Assembly (NCBI GenBank): GCA_029449235.1
Contig: JANATG010000009.1
Coordinates: 1,302,001 to 1,366,000, forward strand
Length of the DNA stretch: 64,000 nt
From: Linnemannia schmuckeri
Taxonomy: Eukaryota; Mortierellomycota; Mortierellomycetes; Mortierellales; Mortierellaceae
Direction: 5' to 3'
The position numbers were made by a program, and so were the translations under genes. Positions within the stretch are counted from its first letter, which is position 1. The number at the start of each line of letters is the position of its first letter. Shown here in pieces: positions 21,665 through 33,697 of this stretch. The notes under the pieces were generated by a model. The model searched no databases. It worked only from the letters and a program-made list of their open reading frames with translations, and was not told the origin of the DNA.

Positions 21665-24600
21665 TCATGAGCTGATCGGTCCATGGTCGTCCAGTCGGTG
21701 TAACAAGGATATGGTACTTTCGTACAAGCTGAAAATGATCCCGCCAGACATCTATGAAGAACGAGAATGAAAAAGAACACAAAAGAACAAAGGATGGATG
21801 AGAATCGTTTTCCTGCGGGAAAGAAATGTTGTACAATTGACCTTTGTGTGACGTTGAAGCAAAAGGAGGAAAAAAAAAGAGTGGGCAGGGTGCCTCGTCT
21901 TCACCATCTTTGTTCATGTCTCACGGCGTACTTTTGGCACAATACAAATTTTCTTCCCATCTCATTTTTTTAGTGTAAACTTAGAGATTGCAAGATGGGC
22001 TGTCCTTTGGTTACTAACTTACCGATAAGCGGGCCAGGCGAGGAGTCGCGCCCTTCCAGAACGCAAAGACTCCTTCGTTCTTGAACACCTTCCACGCGCA
22101 ATCGAACGCACCTTTGTAGAGCTGGCGCGCATTGAGACCTTGCATCTTTGTCTTGACCACATCCAACGGCATCGTTGTATAGACAGTGACGATCCCGGCA
22201 ATCGCTCCAATTCCAAAAGTATGAGTCGTAGGTAGTGTGGTCTCACCCATATGGGCCTTAGCCAGATCGCTCAATGTCGAGTAGACCCCGAAGCGCACTG
22301 CGCTGTTGGCCCCTTGCCGCGCCATGACAGGAACAAGACCACGATACACGCCCCCAAAGCCCTCAGCCCGAACAATTGACTGCACACCTATCCAAGTGAA
22401 GGAGGAAATGAGAGAGGGAAGTACAGTATATAGTTCAATGAGAATATGCCATGCGATCTCAGTGTCCAGACGCAGATGAGAGATCTTCGGCGTTTGAAAC
22501 AGGCATATCGTGTACGGTTATGCTTAATTTTTTCCTTCTCTTTTTATCTCGTGTACGTACCATGAACCAGGCCTCGATACTTTGGTACCGCAAGATTGCC
22601 GTCGTGAATCAGCTTGGTCCTACATCCACGTAAACCATAGAAAATAGCCGTTATCAATATATCACATCGATCCACACTAGTCATCCTTGGTTTCTTAGTG
22701 TCCTGGCTTTCAATCCTGGCACCCAATCCCTAGTCCATTGCCACTAATTATCGTCATTCCCTCATTGACAGAGACTAGTCTCCATGCTAGTTCTCTCTTG
22801 ACCGCCTTTTAGCACCCCCACGCAAGAAAAAGGAGGGTAATGAAACCGGAATGGGACTGTTCCTGGAGAATCTACACCAGCAACTATCCGGAATTGTGTG
22901 CCACAAGAGCGGACACAGTCACCGAGCCCGCCAACTCCGACGCGTCTCCACGCAAAAAAAACAACCCGCTGCATGGCTGACATCATAACAGAACACGTAT
23001 CCAAGACGATCCTCCAGAAAGTCCGGTTTTGGGGGGACAGGAGTACTTACTTGATAGTCTCCGTAGGTGTTACCACCAGAATGGCTTCAGTCATCCCTGC
23101 GCCGAGGCCAGCTATATGAAGTAAAGTACGCGAATGAACATATATTAGTAAGAGAATACACGTTGTCTATGCGTGTTTCAATTCACACAAAGTAAAGAAG
23201 CTATAGATCATGGCCTTACCAAGGACTGATCGGCCGGCAGAGATCTTGCCTTCAGAATCCTTGAGCATGTCTCTGAACTGATCAAAGGCAAAGAAGCGGA
23301 CACCTGCCTTGGCAGCTGTTCCAATCACAAGGGCAGAGAGCCCTCTATAGATCGCCGTAAAGCCTTGTGTCCGCACCGTCGTCACCAGCACGTCGATGGG
23401 TCCTTTGAATTTCTACAATGAGCACAAACACACACAAGGATTGCAAGGGCAAAGAGCAGGTATGTGTATGTGAGTATGAAATGGCCATTGCAACTCACCC
23501 CTGCGTCTCAGGACGTCATCCACTTTATTCACACATGCATTCAACTTTTGCTGTAAATGCAGAGTCATCTCTTCCGTCGGTGTTGTTAGTCCAGCATCCT
23601 TGAGTAAGTTCATTGTTGTATTTTTGTCCTTCATGTTCAAAGGCGCATGGGCCCGCTTCCATTAACACACAACCAATCCTTAACCCCCTTATTCTTTGTT
23701 TGATTATTAGTTTCTCTTTTTTTAACCCTTTACCCCACCATTCTACAGTCCCCGTGCACCATTGCCTTCCGAAGTTACCCTCTTCCTTCAGTCCATTTTT
23801 GTCGTCTGACAACTTATCCACAAGTAAATTGTTGTGTCTGTATGGTGTATGAATCCAATTGACGCTGCTAGAAACAATTGGCAAAAGTCTTTTTTTTCTC
23901 CTATCCACGCCCCTTCTTCATTGCCATGACCAGACATGCCCCTAAAATCGGTTCATTTTTTTCGTAAGCGCGCAAGAACATCCCAAGTTTCCCACGGAAT
24001 ATGTGAAGACCATAAGAATAAATGAATAAAAAGTGAGCATCAGCCAGCTGATATACAAGAAATGAAAATAAATTATGGTCCATTGTGCAGTTTTCTCCTC
24101 TTTTTCCCGGATTATGCTGTATTGCTGTCCTGTCTATGATGCAGCTGTTGTCCTGTAGGTAAAGAAACAAAAGAGAGGCAAGAGAGAATGCAACTTTGTC
24201 ATTCGGTCCACTGTTCGATTAAGAAGCCTCAACAAACAATAAAAACAGCCCACAGCAAGACGGAGAAAAAGGGAGAGAGTGGGAGAGCAAGTGAAAATAA
24301 TCGCCTTGTTGGGTTATGCACTTACAACGCCTCCATTGCGGGCCGAAACGCCTCCGTTGTCCTGCAACTGCAATTGCGTCTTCACATACTCTGTGGGATA
24401 GGTGACAATCGACTCGATGGCACCAGCGACAGCTCCTGCAGTCAACGTGTACATGGGCGGTTCTTTTCTCTATTGTTTGCAAACCAGGAAGGCAGCATGG
24501 CATGTAAGGAAGGAATTGGTGAGTAAAAAAATAAGCTCTGGAAAAAATATTCCCATGTATTCATTTGCGAAACAAGCCGCGTTGTACACACGCAGAGAGA

Positions 24601-24764
24601 GAGAGATAGAGAGCTGTCCTTGACTTTCTTTCTCCACAACAACAGCAGAAACACATAAACGCCGTTGACTCTCCGTTCCGGACACTTTCACTCCGCGCAC
24701 TTTCAAAGGCTAGTCATTCTCACAAACAATGAACAAAGCGTACCTTCCGTTGTGGCGATGACAT
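21665..24764 (-). CDS. CTP1: Mitochondrial citrate/tricarboxylate carrier
   Basis: Inner-membrane SLC25-family carrier exchanging citrate for malate or another tricarboxylate, supplying cytosolic acetyl-CoA for lipid synthesis. Exons 24764-24744, 24469-24326, 23412-23220, 23111-23051, 22619-22561, 22387-22023, 21751-21665 give 309 residues, the usual carrier length. All three carrier repeats are present with their signatures: YPTEYVKTQL, TPTETIKTKL and MPLDVVKTKMQG. Other citrate-carrier features: TAGAVAGAIESIVTYP, KAGVRFFAFDQFRDML, PKYRGLVHGVQSIVRAEG, NSAVRFGVYS, FWKGATPRLARLS. Start is the ATG at 24764 (MSSPQRK then RKEPPMYTL across intron 1). Intron 2 is about 910 nt, the longest here. Tandem with UTP6, 435 bp downstream of its stop. 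Confidence 0.95.
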
Positions 24765-25199
24765 GGCGTTTGTTGTTATGTTGAGCGAGTAATTGTGTTG
24801 GTTGGCGAGTGAATGCGGAATGCCGAGGTCCGATTTTTGTCGTTTTGGGAGAAGGAAGTAATAAAGTCGAAGTAAGGAGCAGATTGGAGTTGGGAGGGAA
24901 AGTTGAAGAGAGAAAAAAGAAGGGAAAGGGGATAAAGCGACCCGCGTGCTTCTCCTTTAAAGGAGGCGGATGAATAGCAACCAATGCGCGCAAAAAAGAG
25001 GGGGGTCCGTTCATCGGTTCGTTCATTGAGCCTTACTACTACTGTTGCTGTCAACCACATTAACGACAACTTTTGTCACCCACTCATCCAACAAGTGAGA
25101 GAGACGTGCGTTGTTGAGAACGATTGTTGTTTAAGAAAAATGCAAATGCTAGTGTGTATGTTTATTGTTGTGTCTATCGATTCATTCCTTGGCCGGCTA
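24765..25199. other. Promoter region of citrate carrier / 3' end of UTP6
   Basis: CT-rich on the coding (minus) strand. No TATA box or further gene recognised. Confidence 0.5.
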
Positions 25200-27825
25200 T
25201 TAAGACATCGTCACATCCTCTGTGCCAACATCCATATCCAGTTCCAACTTGGTCACACCGAACGATGGCTCGACCCATTGGCCCTCCAACAGCTCGCTGT
25301 AGCGCTGCGAAAATGTGTCGCCATTCTCAACGGCCTTGCCTGCCCTCCACATAACCTTGTTGGCTGCCTCGATTTGTCCAGTCTCGTTCAAGAACTTCAA
25401 GAACGACAGGTAGGTATCTATCAAACGGAACAAAAAAACACAGGCGTTACTAAGCATGTCCCAAGGAGACGGCTCTAAGCACTGCAAAGATAGCGAAGCA
25501 AGCAGCATGCTGAGCAGAGAGTCGTTACCTTCATTCTTCTCGTTCGTGTGGATGGCCTTCTCATAGAGCATGGCGATCGCTTTTCTCGATTCTGGCTGAT
25601 CGACAGAGTTCTCTTTCTCAAGTTGAATGCATGCCATGAAGAATCCAAGGTCCGGCAAGCTCCTCTTCATGAGGCTCTGGTATAAGCGACGGACTCCTTC
25701 AATACCCTCAGTCTCGTTCATCCAGTCCAAGAACCAACTGCTGACGCTTTGCTTGATCAATCCGATATCGGCTCTCTCTTCGGTGACATCGGGCAAGAGT
25801 GTGGTGGTGATGCGTACTGCCTCCAAGAAAGCCTCCTCGACCTGCTCTTTGGTCATGTCCTCTTCCCTGTAGGCAGTCCGGAGGAAAGTAGCATATTCAC
25901 GCCAGACCTCGAAACTTTCCGTATGAATCTTGAGGGCGCGGGCAAAAATTTCTGGCAACCTTGCGATTTGTTCCGAGCGCGAGAATGAGCGCAAGAGACG
26001 AATCTGCTGAATCGTCAATGCTGTCGATTCGGGATGTTCTGCCACAGCCTTGTCAAGAACAGCCAGAGCTTTCTTGGAAATCACATCAAACGACTGTGTG
26101 GAGGAAGAGAGCATCCAGTTGACATGGAGCAGGTACAACGCCTCCGAGTGGATCTTCTTCTTGTTGGCGGTAGAAAAGATTCTGTCGATCGTTTTGGAGA
26201 AGTACAATTTCTAAAATGAAATAAAGTTACAGACATCAGTCAGACGAAAGAAAATGCCAACAATGATAGAACATACACATACACACACAGTGAGAGAGCC
26301 CTGTTCCTGTTGCCAACATACCAAGTTCTCCTCCTTTGTCTTGCGGTGCTCCCAAGTCATGTTTTGGGCGAAGAGCTCAAACATCTTGGCATCTCCACTC
26401 TCACACGCTGTCCAGAATTCCTTAACAGTCTCCGCGACACCCAAGGCATAACCCTCCTCATCCACCTTGTAGGCATCGATAGTACGGCGTGCAACCAGAG
26501 CACGAGCCTCGGGCAAGTCCTTGAAGTCCTGCTCGATTGAATCATAGATCTCCTGAATAGACCCCTCCTTCAGTGGCTTTGGCTTGATGAAAGAGTTGGC
26601 GATATCCAAAAACCCTTTGCGGAAGGGGAACGAGGCTGGAATAGTCTCGACACCGTTTCTGAACACGACCATGGCGATATCTCCCCGAAGCACTGGGTTC
26701 TTTTCCGTCTGCAGAGCCTCAGCCTTTTCCTCTGTGAGTGCCTCCCTTTTCTTCTTCTCCTTCTTGCCCTGCTTTGCTTTGCTCGAATTCTTTGACTCAT
26801 CCACCTCGGCATCATCCCCCTTGAGGAACTCTGAGTACTCCTCGCCTGTGACTCCTGGGAGCTTGATCATGTTGTCGGTATCAGCCTCTTCATCCCCCAG
26901 CAAATCATCCTCCGCCTCCTTGTTCGACGCATCAATACCGAGGACCTGGCGACGTGCAAGGATCTTGGCAATATAGACCAGTTCCAGTCGGAAGTATTCG
27001 TGCCAGAGACTCTCTGTCGTTGTGTTGAGGCGAATAGCACGCTGCAGCAAAACTATTGCGGTGTTTGGAATGGAGCGGTTATATTAGTGCCGCACGGTCA
27101 ACATAGCTTTCACCCTGTAGTATTACCAGTGAATCGCTGTTGGGCTTAGACGAAACAATTAGCTGATGCCTTACCTCTTGCTGCGACAATGTTAGCGTTC
27201 TCCTCCCACTCCCAGGCGGCTGCCAGGATCCACATCTTTTCGTTTGTTGGGTGAAGCTGAATCGCTTGTGCAAAGATCTTTCCGAGAGTCCTGGTCGCAC
27301 CGGTCTTCTTTGCGAAATCAATGTACTGCAGCCAGATCGAAATGTCGCCCTTGAATTTGATGAGGCAGCGCTTGTAGATAAAGTAAATGCGGCGGGGTCC
27401 TGCATAGTCCGAGATCGATTTCTTGGTGTCAGAGACCATGCGAGCGCGCCTCTTTTTCCTCAGAGCCTCCAGGTTCATCTCGTACTCGATATAGCGGAGA
27501 AAGTCAGCCTTCTTACTGATCCTGCGCTTGAGAGCGTACTCGAACTTTTGGCGCTGCTTGATAATGGATTTGATTTCTGTCTAAATAAGATGCAATTGCC
27601 AATGATTGTATGAAGAGGAAGATATGGTGATTCCTGCTGTTAGAGTGTCTACGTGTTTCTGTCGACATGGCATGAGATATAAGTCTTATCAATTTGTTGC
27701 TGGCATAGTTGAGTTTTGAAATGAAAAAAGAAAAAAGAACGGACCTTTGAAAAGATCCCTTTCTGCTCGAGATCTCGCATCTCGGGGATCATCTCCTCCA
27801 TGTAAAATTGTACGGTGTCTGCCAT
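25200..27825 (-). CDS. UTP6: U3 snoRNP / SSU processome protein Utp6
   Basis: Component of the small-subunit processome that directs 18S rRNA maturation in the nucleolus. Exons 27825-27745, 27580-27175, 27052-26322, 26210-25529, 25417-25200 give 705 residues. The N-terminus is diagnostic: MADTVQFYMEEMIPEMRDLE, then KGIFSK, IIKQRQKFEYALKRR, DFLRYIEYEMNLEALRKKR. HAT (half-TPR) repeats follow: IWLQYIDFAKKTGATRTLGK, MWILAAAWEWEENANIVAAR, SLWHEYFRLELVYIAKI, then a Lys/Glu-rich insert (KAKQGKKEKKKREALTEEK) and more HAT repeats (VWREYATFLR, YLSFLKFLNETGQIEAAN). It is longer than yeast Utp6 (about 440) and human (about 600), mainly through the insert and the C-terminal repeats. Intron 1 begins GTCCGT, a weak donor, but frame and homology support it. 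Divergent from the YDJ1-like gene with 426 bp between start codons. Confidence 0.95.
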
Positions 27826-28251
27826 GGTGAAAGCCTCTTAGTGTGAAAAGTTGAAAAAAGAAGGCGATGGAGGCAAAGGGTAGATGGTTATGGGCGAAGA
27901 GGTGGTCGAGCTGAGAACTGAGCACACTGACTACAAGCAGAGTAGTAAAAAAAAGAAAAAAGACAAAGCCAAAAAAACACAACAAGGACTGCTTTTTCTT
28001 GCTCCTGCCATAGCACGTGACGAATAACGGCGGTACCTGAAAAATTATGTATTTTTTTTTCCTCCTCTGATGCTGGGACTGAGAGTGACAAAGACAGACG
28101 AACGATCACCCATCATCTTTCATCCCCCTTCCTTCTTTTCTCTTTCTCATCATCCCATCGGCCTCTCTTTTCTTTTTCTTCCTTCTCCATCCTTCCCTTT
28201 CTTTCTCTTCCTCTTTCTTAGTCCCTCCACTCACACACATATATATATAAA
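27826..28251. promoter_or_regulatory. Divergent promoter UTP6 / YDJ1
   Basis: Strongly CT-rich from about 28125 to the YDJ1 start. A TATATATATAA run ends only 3 bases before the YDJ1 ATG, too close to be a normal TATA box. I could not make out a clear heat-shock element. Confidence 0.5.
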
Positions 28252-29902
28252 ATGGTCAAGGAGACAAAGTTGTACGAAGCCCTCGAGGTCGACCCCGGCT
28301 GCTCTGATTCCGAGCTCAAGAAGGCCTACAGAAAGTTGGCCTTGAAGTTCCATCCCGACAAGGTAACATCCGTCTTGTAGCCTCCAGTCAAGCCCTCATG
28401 CAGCACAGAGCATTCCTTTGTCCAGAGGCAGCATCATCGGTCTTCGTTTATGCCACATGGAATCAAAAGTGCGCAGACACAGGCAGACTCTCTCACTTTA
28501 TGCACAGCCTCCACGGACCTCAACCCTCGCCTTTTTTTGTTCTCCCCCCATCACGCCGGCTCAGTCTACCTTCTTCAATCATATCCCGGCTCCCTTTGTA
28601 TGCTCACCAATTTTATTGTTCTTTTTTGTTCTACTCTCATAGACTGGAGGCGCTACCTCGGAAAAGTTCCAGGAGATCAGCCACGCATACGACATTCTTT
28701 CTGACGCTCAGAAGCGTCAGGTGTACGATCAGTACGGTGAGGCTGGACTCTCTGGCGAGGGTGCTGGTGGTCATGGCGGTATGGGCGGTCTTTCGCCCGA
28801 GGATCTTTTCAGCCATTTCTTTGGCGGCGGTGGCGGTGGACGTGGCGGTCGTCCCTCTGGACCCCGCCGTGGCAAGGATGTTGCACACGGATTGAAGGTC
28901 ACCCTCGAGGATCTCTACAAGGGCAAGACCACCAAGTTGGCTCTTCAGAAGAACGTCCTCTGCGAAAAGTGCGACGGCAAGGGTGGAAAGGAAGGTGCTG
29001 TCAAGACCTGCGCTACCTGCCATGGACAGGGTTACCGTGTCATGCTCCGTCAGATGGGACCCATGATGCAGCAGATTCAGCAGCCCTGCGGTGACTGCCG
29101 TGGAGAGGGAGAAATCATCAACGCTAAGGACAAGTGCAAGTTCTGTAACGCTAAGAAGGTCACCCAGGTCCGCAAGGTTCTGGAGGTCCACATTGACCGT
29201 GGCATGAAGGACGGTAGAAAGATTGTTTTCAACGGCGAGGGCGACCAGGCCCCCGGCACCATCCCTGGAGACGTTGTTATTGTTTTGGAGCAACGTGAGC
29301 ACGCCCGTTTCCGTCGCAACGGCGATGACTTGTTCTACGATGCCAAGATCGACCTTGTCACTGCCCTTGCTGGTGGCAAGATTCAAATCCCTCATTTGGA
29401 CGACCGTATCCTCATTGTTGAGATCCTCCCCGGCGAGGTCATCAAGCCCGGTAAGTTATTTATTACTGCTCGTTGATTGGGATGTGGCGAGTTTCAATAT
29501 CTCAAACCAATCGGGTGGCGTCTTCCTTTTTCGAACGTCTTTCAAGGATGCTTCACTTACACACGCACAATGTCTCTCTTCAATTAATGTTCATCAGGTG
29601 ATTTGAAGGCTGTCATGGGCCAGGGTATGCCCACTGAGAGACACCACGACTTTGGTAACCTCTACATTCAGTTTGAGATCGACTTCCCCACCGCCAACTG
29701 GACCGACGTCGCCAAGATCGAGCAGCTTCGCTCTATCTTGCCCCCAGCAGCCGAGCTCCCCGCTCTCCCCAAGGGTGCCCATATCGAGGAGGTCAGCCTC
29801 ACAGAGATGGATCCCCGTCAGAAGGCAAGAGCCGAGCAGGGCCACATGGGCGATGAAGATGACGAGGGCCAGGGCCCTGGTGTTCAGTGCGCTCAGCAGT
29901 AA
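28252..29902 (+). CDS. YDJ1: Class I Hsp40 (DnaJ), Ydj1/DNAJA type, prenylated
   Basis: Cytosolic co-chaperone that delivers unfolded proteins to Hsp70 and stimulates its ATPase. Exons 28252-28362, 28643-29450, 29598-29902 give 407 residues. Domains in order: J domain with HPD at 34-36, a Gly-rich linker (SHFFGGGGGGRGGRPSG), the zinc-finger region with CEKCDGKG, CATCHGQG, CGDCRGEG and CKFCNAKK (the last lacks the final Gly pair, common in eukaryotic members), then the two beta-sandwich substrate domains (GEGDQAPGTIPGDVVIVLEQ; PGDLKAVMGQGMP). It ends in Cys-Ala-Gln-Gln, a CaaX box expected to be farnesylated as in yeast Ydj1. Intron 1 falls right after HPDK, within the J domain. Confidence 0.97.
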
Positions 29903-30809
29903 ACTACTCTCTCCCCACTCTCAACTCTCATCTATCCATCCCACATTGTTCTTTTTGTGCTAATTTCTGTGCCCTGTTGGAATACATTGTAGTAGACACC
30001 TCATTTCTCCATTCATTCTTGTATCTTTTTTTTTTTATTAAAATTCCTTCACTATGAAAATAATGCCATACAAATCTCACGAGCATGCAGACAGTTACTG
30101 AGTGTGGTAATAAACGTGAAGAGACGAGAGGGTGACACAGGACACGTTGGACGCATCCTTCCATCGAACACATGCACTGCTGGATTGCAGGGCCGTGCAC
30201 TTCATTCTTTATTTTATAAACAGTGTTTTCGTTTTTTTTCATTTCATGTTTCTTCCAGTCTGACGTTTCAATGAGTTGCAACATCCTTCTTATCGTTCAT
30301 TCATGGTGACGAACAATAAATCTTAAAAGAACTCCAAAACGCATGAATGGTCCCCCGATTTGATTCGGGGTAACCATTACACACGCAACTCCGTCATTTC
30401 CACTCCTAATTCCAATTCTACTCGTTTTGCATGGCCTACTTACCCCTTTAGGGCCTCTTCCTTGTAATACGGCGGCGTCGAATGCTTAATATGTCTCATG
30501 TTTGGCTACATCAAAAGAAAAAGAGCTTCTTCGTTTCTGTGTCACTCCCCCGCCCCCTGATTTTCCTTCATGTCGGTCTGTCTCCTCTTTTTTTATGTTT
30601 CTTTGCTCTCTCTCCTTGTATTGATATGGTGCCTGCGTTACTATCGATGCTCCTATGATGCTATCATTCGAAATGGGTATCGGGCCATATATAAACCTGG
30701 TCGCCCATTTCTTCAAACACTACCTCTTTTGTGCCTCAATACTCCTTTTCTCGCTCATCGACTCATCCAGTACAATCATCTTCGCCTCATCTCAACTCAA
30801 CAACAACAT
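29903..30809. other. Intergenic region YDJ1 / secreted 708-residue protein
   Basis: Holds the YDJ1 3' end (T-run and AAAATTCC near 30027-30050), an inverted repeat at 30346-30378 (listed separately) and the promoter of the next gene. TATATAA occurs near 30688-30694, about 120 bp before the ATG at 30810, so it may be a TATA box. Confidence 0.5.
30346..30378. repeat. Imperfect palindrome with CCG and CGG half-sites
   Basis: AATGGTCCCCCGA, a short loop, then TTCGGGGTAACCATT. The arms pair over about 13 bases with one mismatch region. The centre reads CCG-N8-CGG, an everted arrangement of the triplets bound by fungal Zn2Cys6 regulators. It lies about 430 bp upstream of the secreted-protein gene at 30810. 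It could also be a 3' hairpin of YDJ1. Confidence 0.6.
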
Positions 30810-33043
30810 ATGACGGCAACTAGTTCCCGACCATTGCGTTGGCTTACTCTTGGCTCTTTGGCTTTGATGGCATTAAGCGGAGGAGCATGCGCTGGCGAAT
30901 GCCCTGCAGCTGTCACTGTCACAAAGACAGAAACCTTAACTGTCTGGGCCGGTAAGCAAATTTCAACCAACATGATGACACGCTGGATCGCTACAGTTTT
31001 GCTTCATTGGTAGTCATCATTGACAAAAGTTTGGTTTTTCTGTCTTGTCATGGAGTAGACGGTAGCTGGCCTACCAAGACTGTGACCCAGCTAGTTGTTC
31101 CTGACAATTGTCCTCCCGAACCACGGTACTCGTGCTATGTTGTCCAGACGACCACCTTGAGCGCTCAGGTGCCCCAGGCAACGATTCAAATGGTCTTGCC
31201 CCAACAGCAGGAGGAATCCAACAAGCAGGAATGGAACTCACAGTCAGAAGACGATGGAGAAGAGGAAGAGCAAGCCAACGACAATTCAAAAGGAGATGCA
31301 CCCGAACTGGTGTCAGATCCTTCAATCATATCCTTCCCTTCTTCGCCTACACCTGCTACCGCTACAGGTCCCGCTTGCGTCAACTATGTCACCGCCCTGA
31401 GCATGGGACCATGTCCGACATTTATCACGCTCCCAACCAATAGCGAAGGCTGCGCCATTATCACCAGCACTACGTTGGCTATGGCCACCGTCACCGCGGC
31501 CCCAGGCGTGGATGTCATCTACACTCAGTCCTACCCGACCGGCCACAGTCGCGGTCACCACGGTCGTAATAAGCACAAGAAACACCCTCACAAGCCCGTT
31601 CCCGCCGCCACTGCCGCTGCAACGCCTCTCCCCACGCCCCCACCAGCTGTCGCACTCTTCCCTCCAGGAGAACAAAAGCAGCTCGACGCGAGCCCCACGA
31701 AGACCGAATTCACGACATCTTTCAGTACCCATTACAGCTACACGCTCTCCTTTAATTTTGCTTATGCTACCCTCAAGCCCTCACCCATACCAGGAACTTT
31801 CTTGCCTGAACTCCCTGCACCTACTCCCATGTTTACACCTACTACACCCACGACCACTATCGCGCCTACAGAAGTACCTCTAACACCCGCTGATCCTGCT
31901 ATCCTATCCCCTACCGATCCCGCCGACCCTCCAGCATCCTTTGACCCAATGGATCCAGCCGCCAACAAAGTATCGCGTCTTGATGACCCTTCCACTGCCG
32001 ACTCATTCGTCCCCGCAACTCTAGACGAGACAGGACAGACTGTGACAGCCGAACAGCCAGAACCCGAGCTGATCACAAAGGAGGCCACCCCTGAACTCCC
32101 GGACGAGACTGGACAGATTGTAACGATTGACCAGCCAGAACTTGAACCAATCACAAAGGAAGTCGTCTTCAACTCAACTGGTCTGAAGAAGGCCTGTCAG
32201 GAATGCGCCGAGCCTTGTTTTGTCGAGCTGAATGTCGCGGCCAAGGCAGAGGTATCTCTCCTGGACAAGATGTTCGAGGACAAGATCAAGAAGGCTCTCG
32301 ACAGTCTGAAGCTGACCCTCAAGAACGAGAGTGGATCAACCTCTGTTCAGGACCAGGACAACAGCAACTCCATTAACGGATCCGGTGTTCCCACAGGATT
32401 GTTTGCAGGACTGAACATCGACGAAAATACTGCAGGATTATTCCGAAAGACCTGCGAGGACAAAGTGGACGCCATTGAGAAGAAGCACATCGAGGCCCTG
32501 AACAAGAAATGTGAGCAGGTGATCCGAACCGGATGTGAGACGGGTGCCTGTCTTCAGAGCGAAATTGATAAAGCCGTCAAGCTTTTGGATGTCATGATCT
32601 CTACCGAGTTGGCTAGAGACTGTAGCCAGCTTCGTAGTGAGATTGTTCGGGAGTTTAAGTCCCGATGCGACCAGGACCGGAAAGCCAAGGACAAGAACAA
32701 TGTCGAGAAGCGCGGACTGTTGAGCGGCCTGCTGGGCGACGACAATATGGTCGACAAAGTCGTCAACGGTCTTGGTGAGACTGTCAATAAGGTTGTGGCC
32801 GAAACAGTGACCCCCCTGACAGGAAGCGACTTGATTGAGCGTCTGGTCGGACAGTTGACGAGAACTGTCAAGTCAGTGGTTGACAGTTTTGTGGGCAACT
32901 GCAACCGTAAGGGCCTGTTGGACTTTGATACGGAGGAGGGAGTGGGTGCGTTGGCGGCGATTAGGGATGTTTCGTTAAGTCTGTCCAATATTGTGTGTGT
33001 CCATGTCCAAGCTGATGCCAAGGTCGACATTAGTGCTCAGTAG
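30810..33043 (+). CDS. Large secreted protein of unknown function
   Basis: Exons 30810-30951 and 31059-33043 give 708 residues. An N-terminal signal peptide is evident (WLTLGSLALMALSGGACA). Then a cysteine-bearing N-terminal part (VPDNCPPEPRYSCYVVQTTT; ACVNYVTALSMGPC; NSEGCAIITSTT), a His/Lys-rich patch (RGHHGRNKHKKHPHK), a Pro/Thr/Ala-rich linker, and a degenerate direct repeat (DETGQTVTAEQPEPELITKE / DETGQIVTIDQPELEPITKE). The C-terminal part has spaced cysteines (KKACQECAEPCFVELN; FRKTCEDKVDAIEKKH; CEQVIRTGCETGACLQ; NIVCVHVQ) and helical segments. A Lys-Arg pair at 598-599 (VEKRGLLSGLLG) looks like a Kex2 site that would release about 109 C-terminal residues. I do not recognise a family. 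Secretion and processing are inferences from sequence. Confidence 0.85.
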
Positions 33044-33697
33044 GCTTAGCCACCTCCACCCCTGGTCGTCTGTCATGTACCGACAAAACGTAGTTCGACA
33101 CGATATCACTACTAGACATCGATTTTCCTCTGCATCTATTTTTCGCATTTTAATGAATCTTTCAACCAGAGTAGTAATACATTCTGGCATGAAAACCCTT
33201 TTCGATTGTTTGGCTGATTATGGCAAATCGAGCATGAAGCTAGAGAGGATAAGCAACCAGCAGTAGAGAAAAAGAACAAGCGACGATGGAAGTCCAAGAA
33301 GAAAACGAAGAAGTATCCAAGCGGTGCTGTGTGTCTCTGTTCCTTCTTTTGTGCCACAGCCCTGTCCCCTTCCATCGCACTCAGACACGCCGGTCACACC
33401 CCTTCGAGTTCGACTTTTCTCCCGCCGACGTTTTTTTTCCCCTTCTCCACTTCTCAACCCCATCCCTTCCTCCTTCTCCGTCTTCCCCACTCCTCCGACC
33501 TCTTTCTTGGTCTTCCATCATCCCTTGTCCTCCTTTCACTTTTTCATTTCTTTTCTCTCCTACTTTCACACACACATACCCTACTCTTCATCACTTTTAT
33601 TTTTTTTTCTTTCTGTGCTCATCTCAGCTTCTACTTCCTCGGCTCAACGACATCTTTGCGCCTCTGCAGCACAGCGCAGACAATATTGACAAGACCG
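33044..33697. other. Intergenic region before palmitoyltransferase gene
   Basis: From about 33410 to 33650 the plus strand is almost entirely C and T, the typical leader/promoter of genes in this window. No gene seen. Confidence 0.55.

Noticed and set aside
28637..29395. 252-codon frame on the minus strand over YDJ1
   Set aside because: Antisense shadow of the chaperone exon; the plus frame carries the J domain and zinc-finger motifs.
33329..33697. Reading frame extending upstream of the AKR1 start
   Set aside because: It is translation of the CT-rich leader (Ser/Phe/Pro/Leu); the ATG at 33698 starts the protein-like sequence.
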